Origin: Saccharomonospora marina XMU15
GTDB lineage: Bacteria > Actinomycetota > Actinomycetes > Mycobacteriales > Pseudonocardiaceae
NCBI RefSeq assembly: GCF_000244955.1
Contig: NZ_CM001439.1
Span: forward strand, 1,330,628-1,394,627
DNA: 64,000 nt
Direction of reading: 5' to 3'
The notes beneath the pieces were generated by a model, which saw only the letters and a list, made by a program, of their open reading frames with translations, was not told the DNA's origin and did not search any database. Position 1 is the first letter of the stretch. The number at the start of each line of letters is the position of its first letter. The translations under genes were made by a program, and so were the position numbers. Shown here one piece after another: positions 54,338 to 62,819 of the stretch.

Positions 54338-54390
54338 ACCGCCGCCCCGTGGACCTGCAATGCGGGCTGACGGGCTGCAAGAAGCGACCT

Positions 54391-54437
54391 CGCCCCCGGC
54401 GAAACGGCACTGCCGCAGTGCCCGCCCGCCGGGGGCG
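54391..54437 (+). terminator. Terminator after gcl
   Basis: A perfect 11-bp stem CGCCCCCGGCG/CGCCGGGGGCG encloses a second stem GGCACTG/CAGTGCC. It ends the glyoxylate operon and separates it from the carbohydrate region. The rest of 54338-54572 holds no gene. Confidence 0.8.
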
Positions 54438-54522
54438 ACGTACTGCCGGGGGGATCGGCGAACGACACCCGCCTCCCACTCCAGCTACGGGCTGCCCTTC
54501 GGTTCCTCTTATCGATCGATGA

Positions 54523-54547
54523 TGTTATTTTCACATCAAAAGTAACA
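54523..54547. promoter_or_regulatory. Operator upstream of the FGGY kinase gene (TGTTA/TAACA)
   Basis: TGTTA-N15-TAACA with inner TTT/AAA symmetry (eight of nine positions per half-site) ends 25 bases before the kinase ATG, in an AT-rich patch. The half-site matches those before the ABC transporter operon at 56844-56867, so the DeoR protein encoded downstream is a likely binder. Confidence 0.55.
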
Positions 54548-54572
54548 GCGTTGATCGCGAAGAGGTGGCGGG

Positions 54573-56075
54573 ATGGACGAGCGCCCGGAAGGGCCTTCCC
54601 GGCGCGCGTGGCTCGGCATCGACGTGGGCACCCAGAGCGTGCGTGCCCTCGTTGTGGGTGAGCGGGGAGCGGTACTCGGTGCGGGCTCGGCCGCGTTGAC
54701 CAGCAGGCGCGGGCCGGACGGCAGACACGAGCAGGACCCCGAATCCTGGTGGGACGCGCTTGCCGTCGCCACCCGCGAGGCGCTCGGCCAGGCAGGCTCG
54801 CCCGCGTTGGCCGCGATGGCCTGCTGCGCCACGTCGGGAACGGTGCTGCTGGTGGAGCAAGACGGCGACGACCCGGCAAGGCCGCTGACGCCGGGGCTGA
54901 TGTACGACGACGGCAGGGCCGTGGCGCAGGCGCGACTGGTGCGGGAGCAGACCGTGCCCGCGTGGCAGGCCGCCGGACTGCTACCGCAACGATCGTGGGC
55001 GCTGCCGAAAGCGATGTGGCTGCTGCGAAGCGGTACCCGGCCGGGTGCGCGGCTGGCTCACCAGTCGGACTTCATCACCTCTCGGCTGATCGGAACACCG
55101 TCGGCGACCGACACCAGCCACGCGCTGAAGACCGGGGTGGACCCCGTGCGGGCGCAGTGGCCGGTCGACGCGCTGGCGGCACTCGGTCTCGCGGTGGAGC
55201 GGCTGCCCGACGTGGTGCGCCCCGGCACGCTGCTCGGCCGGGTGTGTCCCACCGCCGAGGAGCGCACCGGTATCCCCGCGGGCGTCCCCGTCGTGGCCGG
55301 GATGACCGACGGCTGTGCCGCCCAACTCGCCGCCGGCGTGCTGGACCCCGGCCGGTGGAGCTTCGTCGTGGGAACGACGACGGTGCTCAAGGGCGTGACC
55401 GAGACGGTGCTGCGCGATCCGACCGGGGTGCTGTACAGCCACCGCTCGCCCGACGGGTACTGGTGGCCCGGCGGCGCCTCCAGCACCGGAGCCGGGCTGT
55501 TGACGCGGGAGTTCGACAGTTCCGCGTTCGCGAGGTTGGAACGGCTCGCCGCCGAGCGGGAGCCCGCCGACTGCGTGACCTACCCCCTGACGGAGGTGGG
55601 GGAGCGGTTCCCGTTCCATCACCCCGAGGCGAGCCGTGTCACGCTCGGGACGCCCCGGGACGACGCCGACTGGTTCGCCGCGATCCTGCAGGGCGTGGCC
55701 TTCGCGCAACGACTGAGTCTGGACCACGTTCGCGGCCTGGGGGCCGAGGTGTCCGACGAGGTCACGGTGGCGGGCGGCGCCACGAGAAGCGCGTACTGGA
55801 CGCAGTTACAGGCCGACATTCTCGGTCGTGCCGTCGTCGTTCCGCGCACCGCGGAGGGAGCCGTAGGCATGGCCGTGCTGGCGGCCTCCGCGACAGCCGG
55901 TGACCTTCGCTCCGCGGCCGCGCGCATGGTGGGGATCGCCCGGGTCCACCAGCCACGGCAACAGAACACGCGACGCTTCGCCGAGCCCTACGCCCGGTTG
56001 GTCACCGAGTTGGCCAAGCGCGGCTGGATCGGCGATGAGCTGCTGGCCACGGCACTGGCGGGGACGGCGAGTTGA
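54573..56075 (+). CDS. FGGY-family carbohydrate kinase, D-ribulokinase-like
   Basis: A 500-residue sugar kinase with two actin-like domains. WLGIDVGTQSVRALVV is the N-terminal phosphate motif, CATSGTVLLVEQDG and PLTPGLMYDDGRA follow. GMTDGCAAQLAAG carries the catalytic Asp, GVLYSHRSPDGYWWPGGASS and VAGGATRSAYWTQLQADIL are the C-terminal motifs. The pattern resembles the D-ribulose kinases (SePSK/XK1 type) more than xylulokinase or glycerol kinase. It overlaps the next gene as TTGA. True substrate (a ketose such as ribulose, or a polyol) is inferred. Confidence 0.82.
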   Translation: MDERPEGPSRRAWLGIDVGTQSVRALVVGERGAVLGAGSAALTSRRGPDGRHEQDPESWWDALAVATREALGQAGSPALAAMACCATSGTVLLVEQDGDDPARPLTPGLMYDDGRAVAQARLVREQTVPAWQAAGLLPQRSWALPKAMWLLRSGTRPGARLAHQSDFITSRLIGTPSATDTSHALKTGVDPVRAQWPVDALAALGLAVERLPDVVRPGTLLGRVCPTAEERTGIPAGVPVVAGMTDGCAAQLAAGVLDPGRWSFVVGTTTVLKGVTETVLRDPTGVLYSHRSPDGYWWPGGASSTGAGLLTREFDSSAFARLERLAAEREPADCVTYPLTEVGERFPFHHPEASRVTLGTPRDDADWFAAILQGVAFAQRLSLDHVRGLGAEVSDEVTVAGGATRSAYWTQLQADILGRAVVVPRTAEGAVGMAVLAASATAGDLRSAAARMVGIARVHQPRQQNTRRFAEPYARLVTELAKRGWIGDELLATALAGTAS

Positions 56076-56749
56076 GCGAGGCCGGCCCCGAGACGGTGCT
56101 GCTGCTGTTGCGGCACGGCGAAACCGCCTTCCACGAGGGCAACCGCTACTGCGGTCGCACCGACGCCCCGCTGACCGAGCGCGGGTTGCGGCAGGCCGAG
56201 CGGCTGGCGCGGTGGGCGGCGCTCGCAGGCCCGACCGTGGTCTACAGCTCACCACTGGCCCGTGCCGTTCGTACCGCGCAGCGAGCCGCGTCGGCCGCCC
56301 GCGTGCCGCACCTGCTGGACGAGCGGCTCACCGAGGTCGACTTCGGCCGGGCGGAGGGGCTGACCAGCGAGCAGATGCGGCAACGGTGGCCGCGAGAGCG
56401 GGCGGCTTTCGAACGTGATCCCGTCGGCAATCCGCTGCCGGGCGGGGAGAACCTCGCGGCGGCGGCCGAGCGTGGCACAGCGGCCGTGCACGACATGGTC
56501 GGGCGCCATCGCGGCGGGACCGTGCTGGTCGTCTGCCACAGCACGCTGCTTCGGCTCGTCACGTGCACGCTCCTCGGCATCGACCTGGCCCGTTACCGAC
56601 GCAGGTTCCCGGTAGTGCACAACACCAGCGGCGCCGTGCTCGCCATGGCCGAGCCCGACCGCTGGCGGTTGGTCGCGTTCAACCCGCGGCTGTCGGCGGA
56701 TGTGGATGGGGAACCGGGATTCCGGCTACCCGGGCAAAAGATCAGATAA
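56072..56749 (+). CDS. Histidine phosphatase family protein
   Basis: A 225-residue phosphoglycerate-mutase-like phosphatase. LLLRHGETAFHEGNRYCGRTDAPLT has, in pieces, the RHG phospho-histidine motif, and VVCHSTLLRLVTC holds the second active-site His. YSSPLARAVRTAQ and EVDFGRAEGLT complete the family pattern. TTG 56072 overlaps the kinase stop (TTGA), so it is translationally coupled. It may dephosphorylate a sugar phosphate in this pathway, but the substrate cannot be read from sequence. Confidence 0.83.
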   Translation: MSEAGPETVLLLLRHGETAFHEGNRYCGRTDAPLTERGLRQAERLARWAALAGPTVVYSSPLARAVRTAQRAASAARVPHLLDERLTEVDFGRAEGLTSEQMRQRWPRERAAFERDPVGNPLPGGENLAAAAERGTAAVHDMVGRHRGGTVLVVCHSTLLRLVTCTLLGIDLARYRRRFPVVHNTSGAVLAMAEPDRWRLVAFNPRLSADVDGEPGFRLPGQKIR

Positions 56750-56766
56750 CACGAGATGCTGTTAAC
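56745..56766. promoter_or_regulatory. GATAAC/GTTAAC inverted repeat before the ABC operon
   Basis: GATAACA-N8-TGTTAAC (six of seven symmetric positions) starts at the end of the phosphatase gene. It is the inside-out form of the half-sites at 56844-56867. Confidence 0.4.
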
Positions 56767-56843
56767 AACACTTGACTTCGTGTGAAGTAGTCGTCAGACT
56801 CTCTTTCCGTCACAACGTCTGTGGCGCGGCGCACATCGAGGCA

Positions 56844-56867
56844 TGTTATCTGTGCGAGTTGATAACA
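56844..56867. promoter_or_regulatory. Operator before the ABC transporter operon
   Basis: A perfect inverted repeat TGTTATC-N10-GATAACA lies 47 bases upstream of the solute-binding protein ATG. It shares TGTTA/TAACA half-sites with 54523-54547. Confidence 0.6.
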
Positions 56868-56914
56868 GACCCTGGTTGGGCGCCAGCCCGAGTCCGGAGG
56901 GTTCGTTAACAGCT

Positions 56915-58375
56915 ATGAAGCACAACCACCTCGCAGACAGTGTCGTCGCAGGGCGTGGGATGAGCCGGCGCCGAATGTTGAGCCTTCTCGGTGCCGGTGT
57001 CGCGATGGGCGCGAGCGCACCGCTGCTGAACGCATGCGGCTTCGGCGGCGGACCGGCTGATCAGGGCGGCGACTCGGCGGCGAACGCCGTCACCGGTGCC
57101 TTCGACTGGAAGAAGCACGAGGGCAAGACCGTCCGGCTGCTGATGAACAAGCATCCCTACACCGACGCGCTCAAGGCCCACCGCGGTGAGTTCGAGCGCG
57201 AGACGGGCATGAAGCTGGCGATCGACGAGTTCCCCGAATCCAACTACTTCGACAAGGTCACCCTGGAACTGCAGTCGCGTCAGGGAAACTACGACGCCTT
57301 CATGCTGGGTGCCTACATGGTCTGGCAGTACGGCCCACCCGGCTACCTCGAGGATCTGAACCCCTGGATCAGCAACGCCTCGGCGACCCACGCGGAGTTC
57401 GATCCGGACGACTTCTTCCCCAACCTGCTCACCGCGGGCCAGTGGGACTTCAACAACGGTGCCCAACTGGGCACCGGTGGCAAGCAGTGGATGCTTCCGT
57501 GGGGGTTCGAGACCAACACGGTGTGCTACCGCAAGGATGTCTTCGACAAGCTCGGGCTGCGCCCCGCGGAGAGCTTCGACGACCTGATCGACATCGCGGC
57601 CACCATCAAGCGCAAGGCGTCCGGCGCCGGGTTCGGCGACATGTACGGCATCGCGGTGCGCGGCTCCAAGGAGTGGGCCACGATCCACCCGGGATTCATG
57701 ACCATGTACTCCCGGCTGGGGCTGAAGGACTTCGAACTGGTCGACGGCAAGCTCATTCCCAGGATGAACTCCGAGCAGGCCGTCGACTTCACGGGCAAGT
57801 GGGCGCGGATGGTGCGCGACTCGGGACCCTCCGGTTGGACCTCCTACACCTGGTACCAGGCGTCCAGCGATCTGGGTGCGGGCAAGGCGGGCATGCTGTT
57901 CGACGCCGACATCGCCGCGTACTTCCAGAACTCCGACACACCCGCGGCGGGCAAACTCGCCTGGCACCCCGGTCCGAAGGGGCCCGACGGGTCGCTGGCC
58001 ACCAACATGTGGATCTGGTCGTTGGGGATGAACGCGGCATCGAAGAACAAGGAAGCCGCATGGCACCTGCTGCAGTGGGCGACGTCGAAGAAGCACCTTG
58101 CCTACGCCGCGACACAGCAGCAGCACATCGACACCGTGCGGCAGTCGGTCGCGTCCTCCGGGGAGTACAAGCAGCGGCTCGGCGGTAACACCGGCTTCCT
58201 GGAGACCTTCGAGACGGTCATCGACCAGACGAAGATCCAGTTCACGCCGCAGGCCAACTTCTTCGACGCCACAACCTCGTGGGCGGCGGCGCTACAGGAG
58301 ATCTACGGCGGCGCCGACGCGAAGTCCACCCTGGACCGGCTCGCTCACGACCTCGAAGGAAGGGTCAACGGCTGA
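56915..58375 (+). CDS. ABC transporter solute-binding lipoprotein (CUT1 type)
   Basis: A 486-residue extracellular sugar-binding protein. The signal region has a twin-arginine-like start (SRRRMLSLLGAG) and a lipobox LLNACG, so it is likely a lipoprotein, possibly Tat-exported. The mature part is a two-lobed type 1 binding protein with QSRQGNYDAFMLGAYMVWQ and ATSKKHLAYAATQQ. ATG 56915 is 14 bases from a GGAGG, a long spacing. Its stop overlaps the first permease gene (TGATG). Ligand is probably a sugar or sugar alcohol. Confidence 0.88.
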   Translation: MKHNHLADSVVAGRGMSRRRMLSLLGAGVAMGASAPLLNACGFGGGPADQGGDSAANAVTGAFDWKKHEGKTVRLLMNKHPYTDALKAHRGEFERETGMKLAIDEFPESNYFDKVTLELQSRQGNYDAFMLGAYMVWQYGPPGYLEDLNPWISNASATHAEFDPDDFFPNLLTAGQWDFNNGAQLGTGGKQWMLPWGFETNTVCYRKDVFDKLGLRPAESFDDLIDIAATIKRKASGAGFGDMYGIAVRGSKEWATIHPGFMTMYSRLGLKDFELVDGKLIPRMNSEQAVDFTGKWARMVRDSGPSGWTSYTWYQASSDLGAGKAGMLFDADIAAYFQNSDTPAAGKLAWHPGPKGPDGSLATNMWIWSLGMNAASKNKEAAWHLLQWATSKKHLAYAATQQQHIDTVRQSVASSGEYKQRLGGNTGFLETFETVIDQTKIQFTPQANFFDATTSWAAALQEIYGGADAKSTLDRLAHDLEGRVNG

Positions 58376-59307
58376 TGTCGGTCACCGCCCAAGCCGAGGC
58401 ACCAGCGTTGCGGGACGCGCCGCGAGTGTCCTCGCGGCGTCGGGCCCTGTGGCCCTACCTGCTTTCGGTTCCCGCGGTACTGCTGTGCGTCGGCATCCTG
58501 TACCCGTTCTTCCTCGGCGTCTCCTACACGGTGTTCAACTTCTCGGCCGCCAACCCGCAGCCGGACGTCGTGTGGTTCGACAACTTCGCCAACCTGCTTT
58601 CCAGCGACGCGTTCTGGCATTCCGTGCGAGTGACGGCGACGTTCGCGATCGTGGCCACCGCGGTCGAGACCGTGCTCGGTGTCGGGGTGGCGCTGCTGCT
58701 CAACCGCAGCAGCCTCATCGGCAAGCTGTTCGAGCGCATCCTGATCGTGCCGCTCATGGTGGCGCCGATCCTGGCCGCGATCATGTGGAAACTGCTGCTG
58801 CTTCCCGAGGTCGGCTGGGTCCGACCGATCCTGGAAGCGGCGGGCATCAGCGGCTACAACGGCACCGACTCCGCCCTTTCGGCGTTCGCGTGGGCCGTCG
58901 TGGTGGACGCCTGGATCTTCACGCCGTTCGTCGCGATCATCGCGTTGGCGGGGCTGCGTTCGCTGCCCCGCTCACCGCTGGAGGCGGCGGCGGTGGACGG
59001 CGCGGGATGGTGGTTCACCTTCCGCAAGCTGACCTTGCCGATGTTGTGGCCGTACGTGCTGGTCGCGGTGATCTTTCGGCTGATGGACAACCTGAAGATG
59101 TTCGACGTGATCTTCGGGCTCACCGCGGGCGGTCCGGGAGAAGCCACAACCACCATGCAGATCAGCGCGTACCTCGAGGCGATCACCTACGCGCGATACA
59201 GCAGAGGGTTGACGTACATGTTCCTGCTATGGGCGGTGGTCTTCGTGATCTCGATGTTGCTGGTGCGGTATCTGCGCCGGATCCAGAACCGAGCGGCGGG
59301 GGTGTGA
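58375..59307 (+). CDS. ABC transporter permease (MalF/UgpA type)
   Basis: A 310-residue permease with six membrane helices. The EAA loop that contacts the ATPase is EAAAVDGAGWWFTFRKLTLP. It starts within the stop of the binding protein gene and ends 4 bases before the second permease. YPFFLGVSYTVFNFS at the first helix and NLKMFDVIFGLTAGGPGEAT are typical of CUT1 systems. Confidence 0.92.
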   Translation: MSVTAQAEAPALRDAPRVSSRRRALWPYLLSVPAVLLCVGILYPFFLGVSYTVFNFSAANPQPDVVWFDNFANLLSSDAFWHSVRVTATFAIVATAVETVLGVGVALLLNRSSLIGKLFERILIVPLMVAPILAAIMWKLLLLPEVGWVRPILEAAGISGYNGTDSALSAFAWAVVVDAWIFTPFVAIIALAGLRSLPRSPLEAAAVDGAGWWFTFRKLTLPMLWPYVLVAVIFRLMDNLKMFDVIFGLTAGGPGEATTTMQISAYLEAITYARYSRGLTYMFLLWAVVFVISMLLVRYLRRIQNRAAGV

Positions 59308-59311
59308 ACCC

Positions 59312-60244
59312 ATGGCGATGACCTCCTCCACGCCCAAGGCCTCCCCGCCGGTGCCGCTCGCGGGGCGGGACGAAGGCGCGCGGCCGCCGTTGCCACCCAC
59401 CGAGCGGCGGCTCGCGCGACGCAAGGCACTCACCGCGTCGCTGGCCAACCTGTCGCTGCTGATCTACTTCGCGTTCTCGTTGCTGCCCGTCGTGTTCATC
59501 GTGGCGCTGAGCCTGAAGTCCACAGCGGAACAGACCAGCACGTATCTGGCCTTCACCCCGACGTTCGACAACTACCGGACCGTGCTGGGGTTGGGTGAGG
59601 CGGGGACGTCATACGTCCGGTTCTTCCTCGCCAGCCTCGCGACGTCGACCGGCGCCGTACTCGTCTCGCTGCTGATCGGCATACCCGCGGCCTACGCGGC
59701 GGCACGGTACCGGTTCAAAGGCAGCGACGACCTGATGTTCACCCTGCTGAGCTTCCGGTTCGCGCCCGAACTCGTCGTCATCATCCCGCTCAGCGTGATC
59801 TACCAGCAGGCGGGCCTCTACGACACCGTGTTCGGGATGATCTGGGTGTTGCAGCTGGTCACGATGCCGCTCGTGGTGTGGATTCTTCGGTCGTTCTTCA
59901 CCGATCTGCCGCCCGAGTTGGAGGAAGCGGCACTGCTCGACGGATACAGCAGACGGCAGGCGTTCTTCCGTGTCGTGCTGCCGCTGGTGCGGCCCGGTAT
60001 CGCCGCGGTATGCCTGCTGGCGTTCATCTTCGCCTGGAACAACTTCATCTTCCCGTTCACGCTCACCTCGAGTAACGCGCAGACGGTGACGGTGAGTTCG
60101 CTGGCCTTCCTCGGGGGCAACCAGGTGCGCTTCAACCTCGTCGCCGCGGGCGCGGTGATGGCGGCGTTGCCGCCGCTGCTGCTGGCGCTGTTCATCCAGC
60201 GATACCTGGTGCGGGGACTTTCGTTCGGGGCGGTGAAAGGCTGA
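59312..60244 (+). CDS. ABC transporter permease (MalG/UgpE type)
   Basis: A 310-residue partner permease with a Pro-rich cytoplasmic N-terminus (about 40 residues) and six membrane helices. The EAA loop is EEAALLDGYSRRQAFFRVVLP. FAWNNFIFPFTLTSS is the conserved C-terminal family block. Its stop overlaps the ATPase start (TGATG). Confidence 0.92.
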   Translation: MAMTSSTPKASPPVPLAGRDEGARPPLPPTERRLARRKALTASLANLSLLIYFAFSLLPVVFIVALSLKSTAEQTSTYLAFTPTFDNYRTVLGLGEAGTSYVRFFLASLATSTGAVLVSLLIGIPAAYAAARYRFKGSDDLMFTLLSFRFAPELVVIIPLSVIYQQAGLYDTVFGMIWVLQLVTMPLVVWILRSFFTDLPPELEEAALLDGYSRRQAFFRVVLPLVRPGIAAVCLLAFIFAWNNFIFPFTLTSSNAQTVTVSSLAFLGGNQVRFNLVAAGAVMAALPPLLLALFIQRYLVRGLSFGAVKG

Positions 60245-61359
60245 TGGCCGCGATCGAGGTACGGGGGCTGCACAAGGCGTTCGGCAAGGTCACCGCGCTG
60301 GAGGAAGTCTCGTTCTCGGTGGCCGACGGGGAGTTCTTCTGCCTGCTCGGGCCCTCCGGCGCGGGCAAGACCACGACCCTGAAATGCGTCGCAGGGCTCA
60401 CCAGGCCACAGCGCGGCAGTGTGTTCGTCGACGGGGAGGATGTCGGCGACATCGAGCCCAACCACCGCAACCTGGCGATGTGCTTCGAGAGCTACGCGCT
60501 CTACCCGCAACTGTCCGTGTTCGACAACATGGCCTCCCCGCTGCGCTCCCCCGCACACCGGCTGGACGGCGACGCCGTGCGGCATCGGGTGGGTGGGATA
60601 GCCGAGCTGCTCGGCATCGCTCAGTTGCTCGACCGTGGTGTCGACCAGCTTTCCAACGGGCAGCGGCAGCGCGTCGCACTCGGCCGGGTGCTTGTCCGTC
60701 CCGCCAACGCCTACCTGCTGGACGAGCCGCTCGCACACCTCGACGCGAAGCTGCGTACGGCGATGCGTGCCGAGCTGAAGCGGATCGCGCACGGTGAGTT
60801 GACCACCACCACCGTCTACGTGACCCATGACTACGTCGAGGCGCTGTCGCTTGCCGACCGGATCGCCGTACTCAAGGACGGCCGTATCCACCAGGTCGGC
60901 ACGCCGGCGCAGGTGTGGAACGAGCCCGCCGACTCCTTCGTCGCGCAGGCGTTCGGCAAGCCACGCATCTGTTTCGTCGACGGCGGGCTCGTCGACGGTG
61001 ACGAGACACCGTGGTTCGTCAGTTCCGACGGTGCCGTCTCGATTCCGGTGGGCGGGGTGGAGGCGCGCCCCGGTGACGCGGTCCGCGTCGGGATCCGGCC
61101 CCGTGACCTGGTGTTGCAGGTCGGCGCTGCGGAAGTGGCGCCGGGCAGGGTCCGCGTGGAGGGGGCTGTGTACGTGCTCGAACACCTGGGACGGCAGACG
61201 GAGGTCACGGTCCAGGTGGGGCAGACGTGGCTGTCGGTCCTGGTGCCTCGCGCGCAAGCGGCGGGTCTCGCCGCCGGCGACAAGGTCGGGTTGGTGATCG
61301 ACCCGGAACCGGTGCATGTGTTCCTGCCAGGCGAACAAGGAAGGCGGATCTCTCAGTGA
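60244..61359 (+). CDS. ABC transporter ATPase (MalK/UgpC type)
   Basis: A 371-residue ATPase that powers the two permeases. Walker A is GPSGAGKTTTLK, Walker B is AYLLDEPLAHLD, and the H-loop is VYVTHDYVEALSLADRI. Two departures from consensus: the signature is LSNGQRQRVALGR (Asn for Gly), and the Q-loop reads CFESYALYPQ (Glu for Gln). I recall the FESYALYP form in other polyol and glycerol transporters. The C-terminal TOBE regulatory domain (from about 240) is complete. It overlaps the DeoR gene as GTGA. Confidence 0.92.
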   Translation: MAAIEVRGLHKAFGKVTALEEVSFSVADGEFFCLLGPSGAGKTTTLKCVAGLTRPQRGSVFVDGEDVGDIEPNHRNLAMCFESYALYPQLSVFDNMASPLRSPAHRLDGDAVRHRVGGIAELLGIAQLLDRGVDQLSNGQRQRVALGRVLVRPANAYLLDEPLAHLDAKLRTAMRAELKRIAHGELTTTTVYVTHDYVEALSLADRIAVLKDGRIHQVGTPAQVWNEPADSFVAQAFGKPRICFVDGGLVDGDETPWFVSSDGAVSIPVGGVEARPGDAVRVGIRPRDLVLQVGAAEVAPGRVRVEGAVYVLEHLGRQTEVTVQVGQTWLSVLVPRAQAAGLAAGDKVGLVIDPEPVHVFLPGEQGRRISQ

Positions 61360-62132
61360 CCGATGAGCGGCAGGGCCCGGAGGGGCGGCAGCAGCGCATC
61401 GCGGATGTTGTGGTGGAGCGCGGCAGCCTGTCGGCGCAGGAGCTCGCGGCGATGTTCGGGGTCAGCGTGATGACCGTCCATCGGGACCTGGACGAACTGG
61501 AACGCCAGGGCGTCGTGCGCAAGTACCGGGGCGGTGTCACCGCGCAGCCGTCGGGGGTTTTCGAGTCGAACGTCGCCTATCGACGCAAGGCGATGCGGGC
61601 GGCCAAGGAGTCCATCGCCGCGCACGCGCTGCGTTATGTCGAATCCGGAATGTCGATCATGCTGGACGACGCGACGACCACGGCCGCGATGATCCCGCGA
61701 CTGGAGGGGCTGGCGCCGCTGCGGGTAGCCACCAACTACCTGGAAGGGCTGTCCAAACTCGCGCAGATCCGCGGGATCTCGCTGATGGCGCTCGGCGGTG
61801 ACTACGACCCGCTGCACGATTCCTTCCTCGGCGTGGCCTGCATCGAAGCCATCGACGCGATCCGGGTGGACGCGGTTTTCGTGTCCACCTCCGCGCTCAG
61901 CGGGCGCTACGCCTTCCACCAGGAGGACCGGATCGTGGCTGTGAAGCGCAAGATGCTGGAGGTCGCCGAGAAGCGCTACCTGTTGATGGACCACACCAAG
62001 CTCGGCAAGGTCGCGCTGCACCGGCTGGTTCCGCTCACCGAGTTCAGCCTGCTCATCGTGGACTCCGGTGCACCGGAGGAGACGCTGGCCGAGTTGAAGC
62101 GTTACGACATCCCCTACGAGGTAGCACGGTGA
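61356..62132 (+). CDS. DeoR/GlpR-family transcriptional regulator
   Basis: A 258-residue sugar-phosphate-responsive repressor. The HTH is LSAQELAAMFGVSVMTVHRD followed by LDELERQGVVRKYRGGV, the DeoR signature. The C-terminal DeoRC domain has ESGMSIMLDDATTTAAMIP and FVSTSALSGRYAFHQED, which bind the phosphorylated inducer. GTG 61356 overlaps the ATPase stop and the gene ends in a GTGA overlap with the HAD gene, so it is embedded in the operon it probably controls through TGTTA/TAACA sites. Confidence 0.9.
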   Translation: MTDERQGPEGRQQRIADVVVERGSLSAQELAAMFGVSVMTVHRDLDELERQGVVRKYRGGVTAQPSGVFESNVAYRRKAMRAAKESIAAHALRYVESGMSIMLDDATTTAAMIPRLEGLAPLRVATNYLEGLSKLAQIRGISLMALGGDYDPLHDSFLGVACIEAIDAIRVDAVFVSTSALSGRYAFHQEDRIVAVKRKMLEVAEKRYLLMDHTKLGKVALHRLVPLTEFSLLIVDSGAPEETLAELKRYDIPYEVAR

Positions 62133-62791
62133 ACACGGTGGCCGGCGTGATCCTCGACCTGGACGGGGTGATCGTCGACAGCGAGCACCTGTGGGAACGG
62201 GGCTGGCGGGCCTGCTGTGCGCGCCGCTCGGTGTATTGGGGTGCCGACGACACGGCGACGGTACAGGGCATGAGCAGCCTGGAGTGGTCCGGCTACGTCG
62301 CCGCGAAGCTCGGCGATCCGGGTCTGGCGGGCACGGTGCGCGCCGAGTGCGTCGAGCACGTCGTCGAAGCGGTGCATGCCGGACTCGCCCCGTTGCTGGA
62401 CGGCGCCGAGGAACTGGTTCGCAAGATCAGTGACCGGGCCCGCGTGGCGCTGGCGTCATCGGCCGCGCGCAAGGTCATCGACGCCGTACTGCGAAGGCAC
62501 CGCATCGAGGCGTGTTTCGCGGCGACGGTGTCGAGCGAGGAGGTGAGGCGCGGCAAGCCGAGCCCGGACGTCTACACCGAGGCCGCCAGGCGGATCGGAC
62601 TGGCGAAGGGACACGGGATCGCCGTGGAGGACTCCGGAAACGGCATCCGTGCCGCGCACGCCGCCGGACTGACCGTGATCGCCATTCCCAACCAGCAGTA
62701 CCCACCGAATCCGCAAGCGCTGGCACTGGCCGACCACGTCGCGACCGACCACCGCGACGCTCTCGACCAGGTGCTCGCGCGCCTGCCCTGA
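62129..62791 (+). CDS. HAD-superfamily phosphatase
   Basis: A 220-residue HAD hydrolase of the beta-phosphoglucomutase-like group with an alpha-helical cap. Motif I is ILDLDGVIVDSE (nucleophile Asp), motif II ASSAARK, motif III Lys in RGKPSPDVY and motif IV VEDSGNGIRAA. Such enzymes act on sugar phosphates. It overlaps the DeoR stop (GTGA) and precedes the DhaK-type kinase by 28 bases. Confidence 0.87.
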   Translation: MNTVAGVILDLDGVIVDSEHLWERGWRACCARRSVYWGADDTATVQGMSSLEWSGYVAAKLGDPGLAGTVRAECVEHVVEAVHAGLAPLLDGAEELVRKISDRARVALASSAARKVIDAVLRRHRIEACFAATVSSEEVRRGKPSPDVYTEAARRIGLAKGHGIAVEDSGNGIRAAHAAGLTVIAIPNQQYPPNPQALALADHVATDHRDALDQVLARLP

Positions 62792-62819
62792 ATGCCTGTG
62801 GCGCGAAGGAGAGACGCCA

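Noticed and set aside
60480-60520. Inactive ABC ATPase because of the Gln to Glu change in the Q-loop
   Set aside because: FESYALYP is, as far as I recall, common in polyol/glycerol CUT1 ATPases. Walker A, Walker B and the His switch are intact.
59818-61338. Minus-strand ORF of 506 codons over the ABC permease and ATPase genes
   Set aside because: It is antisense to well-supported transporter genes and has no recognisable domain.
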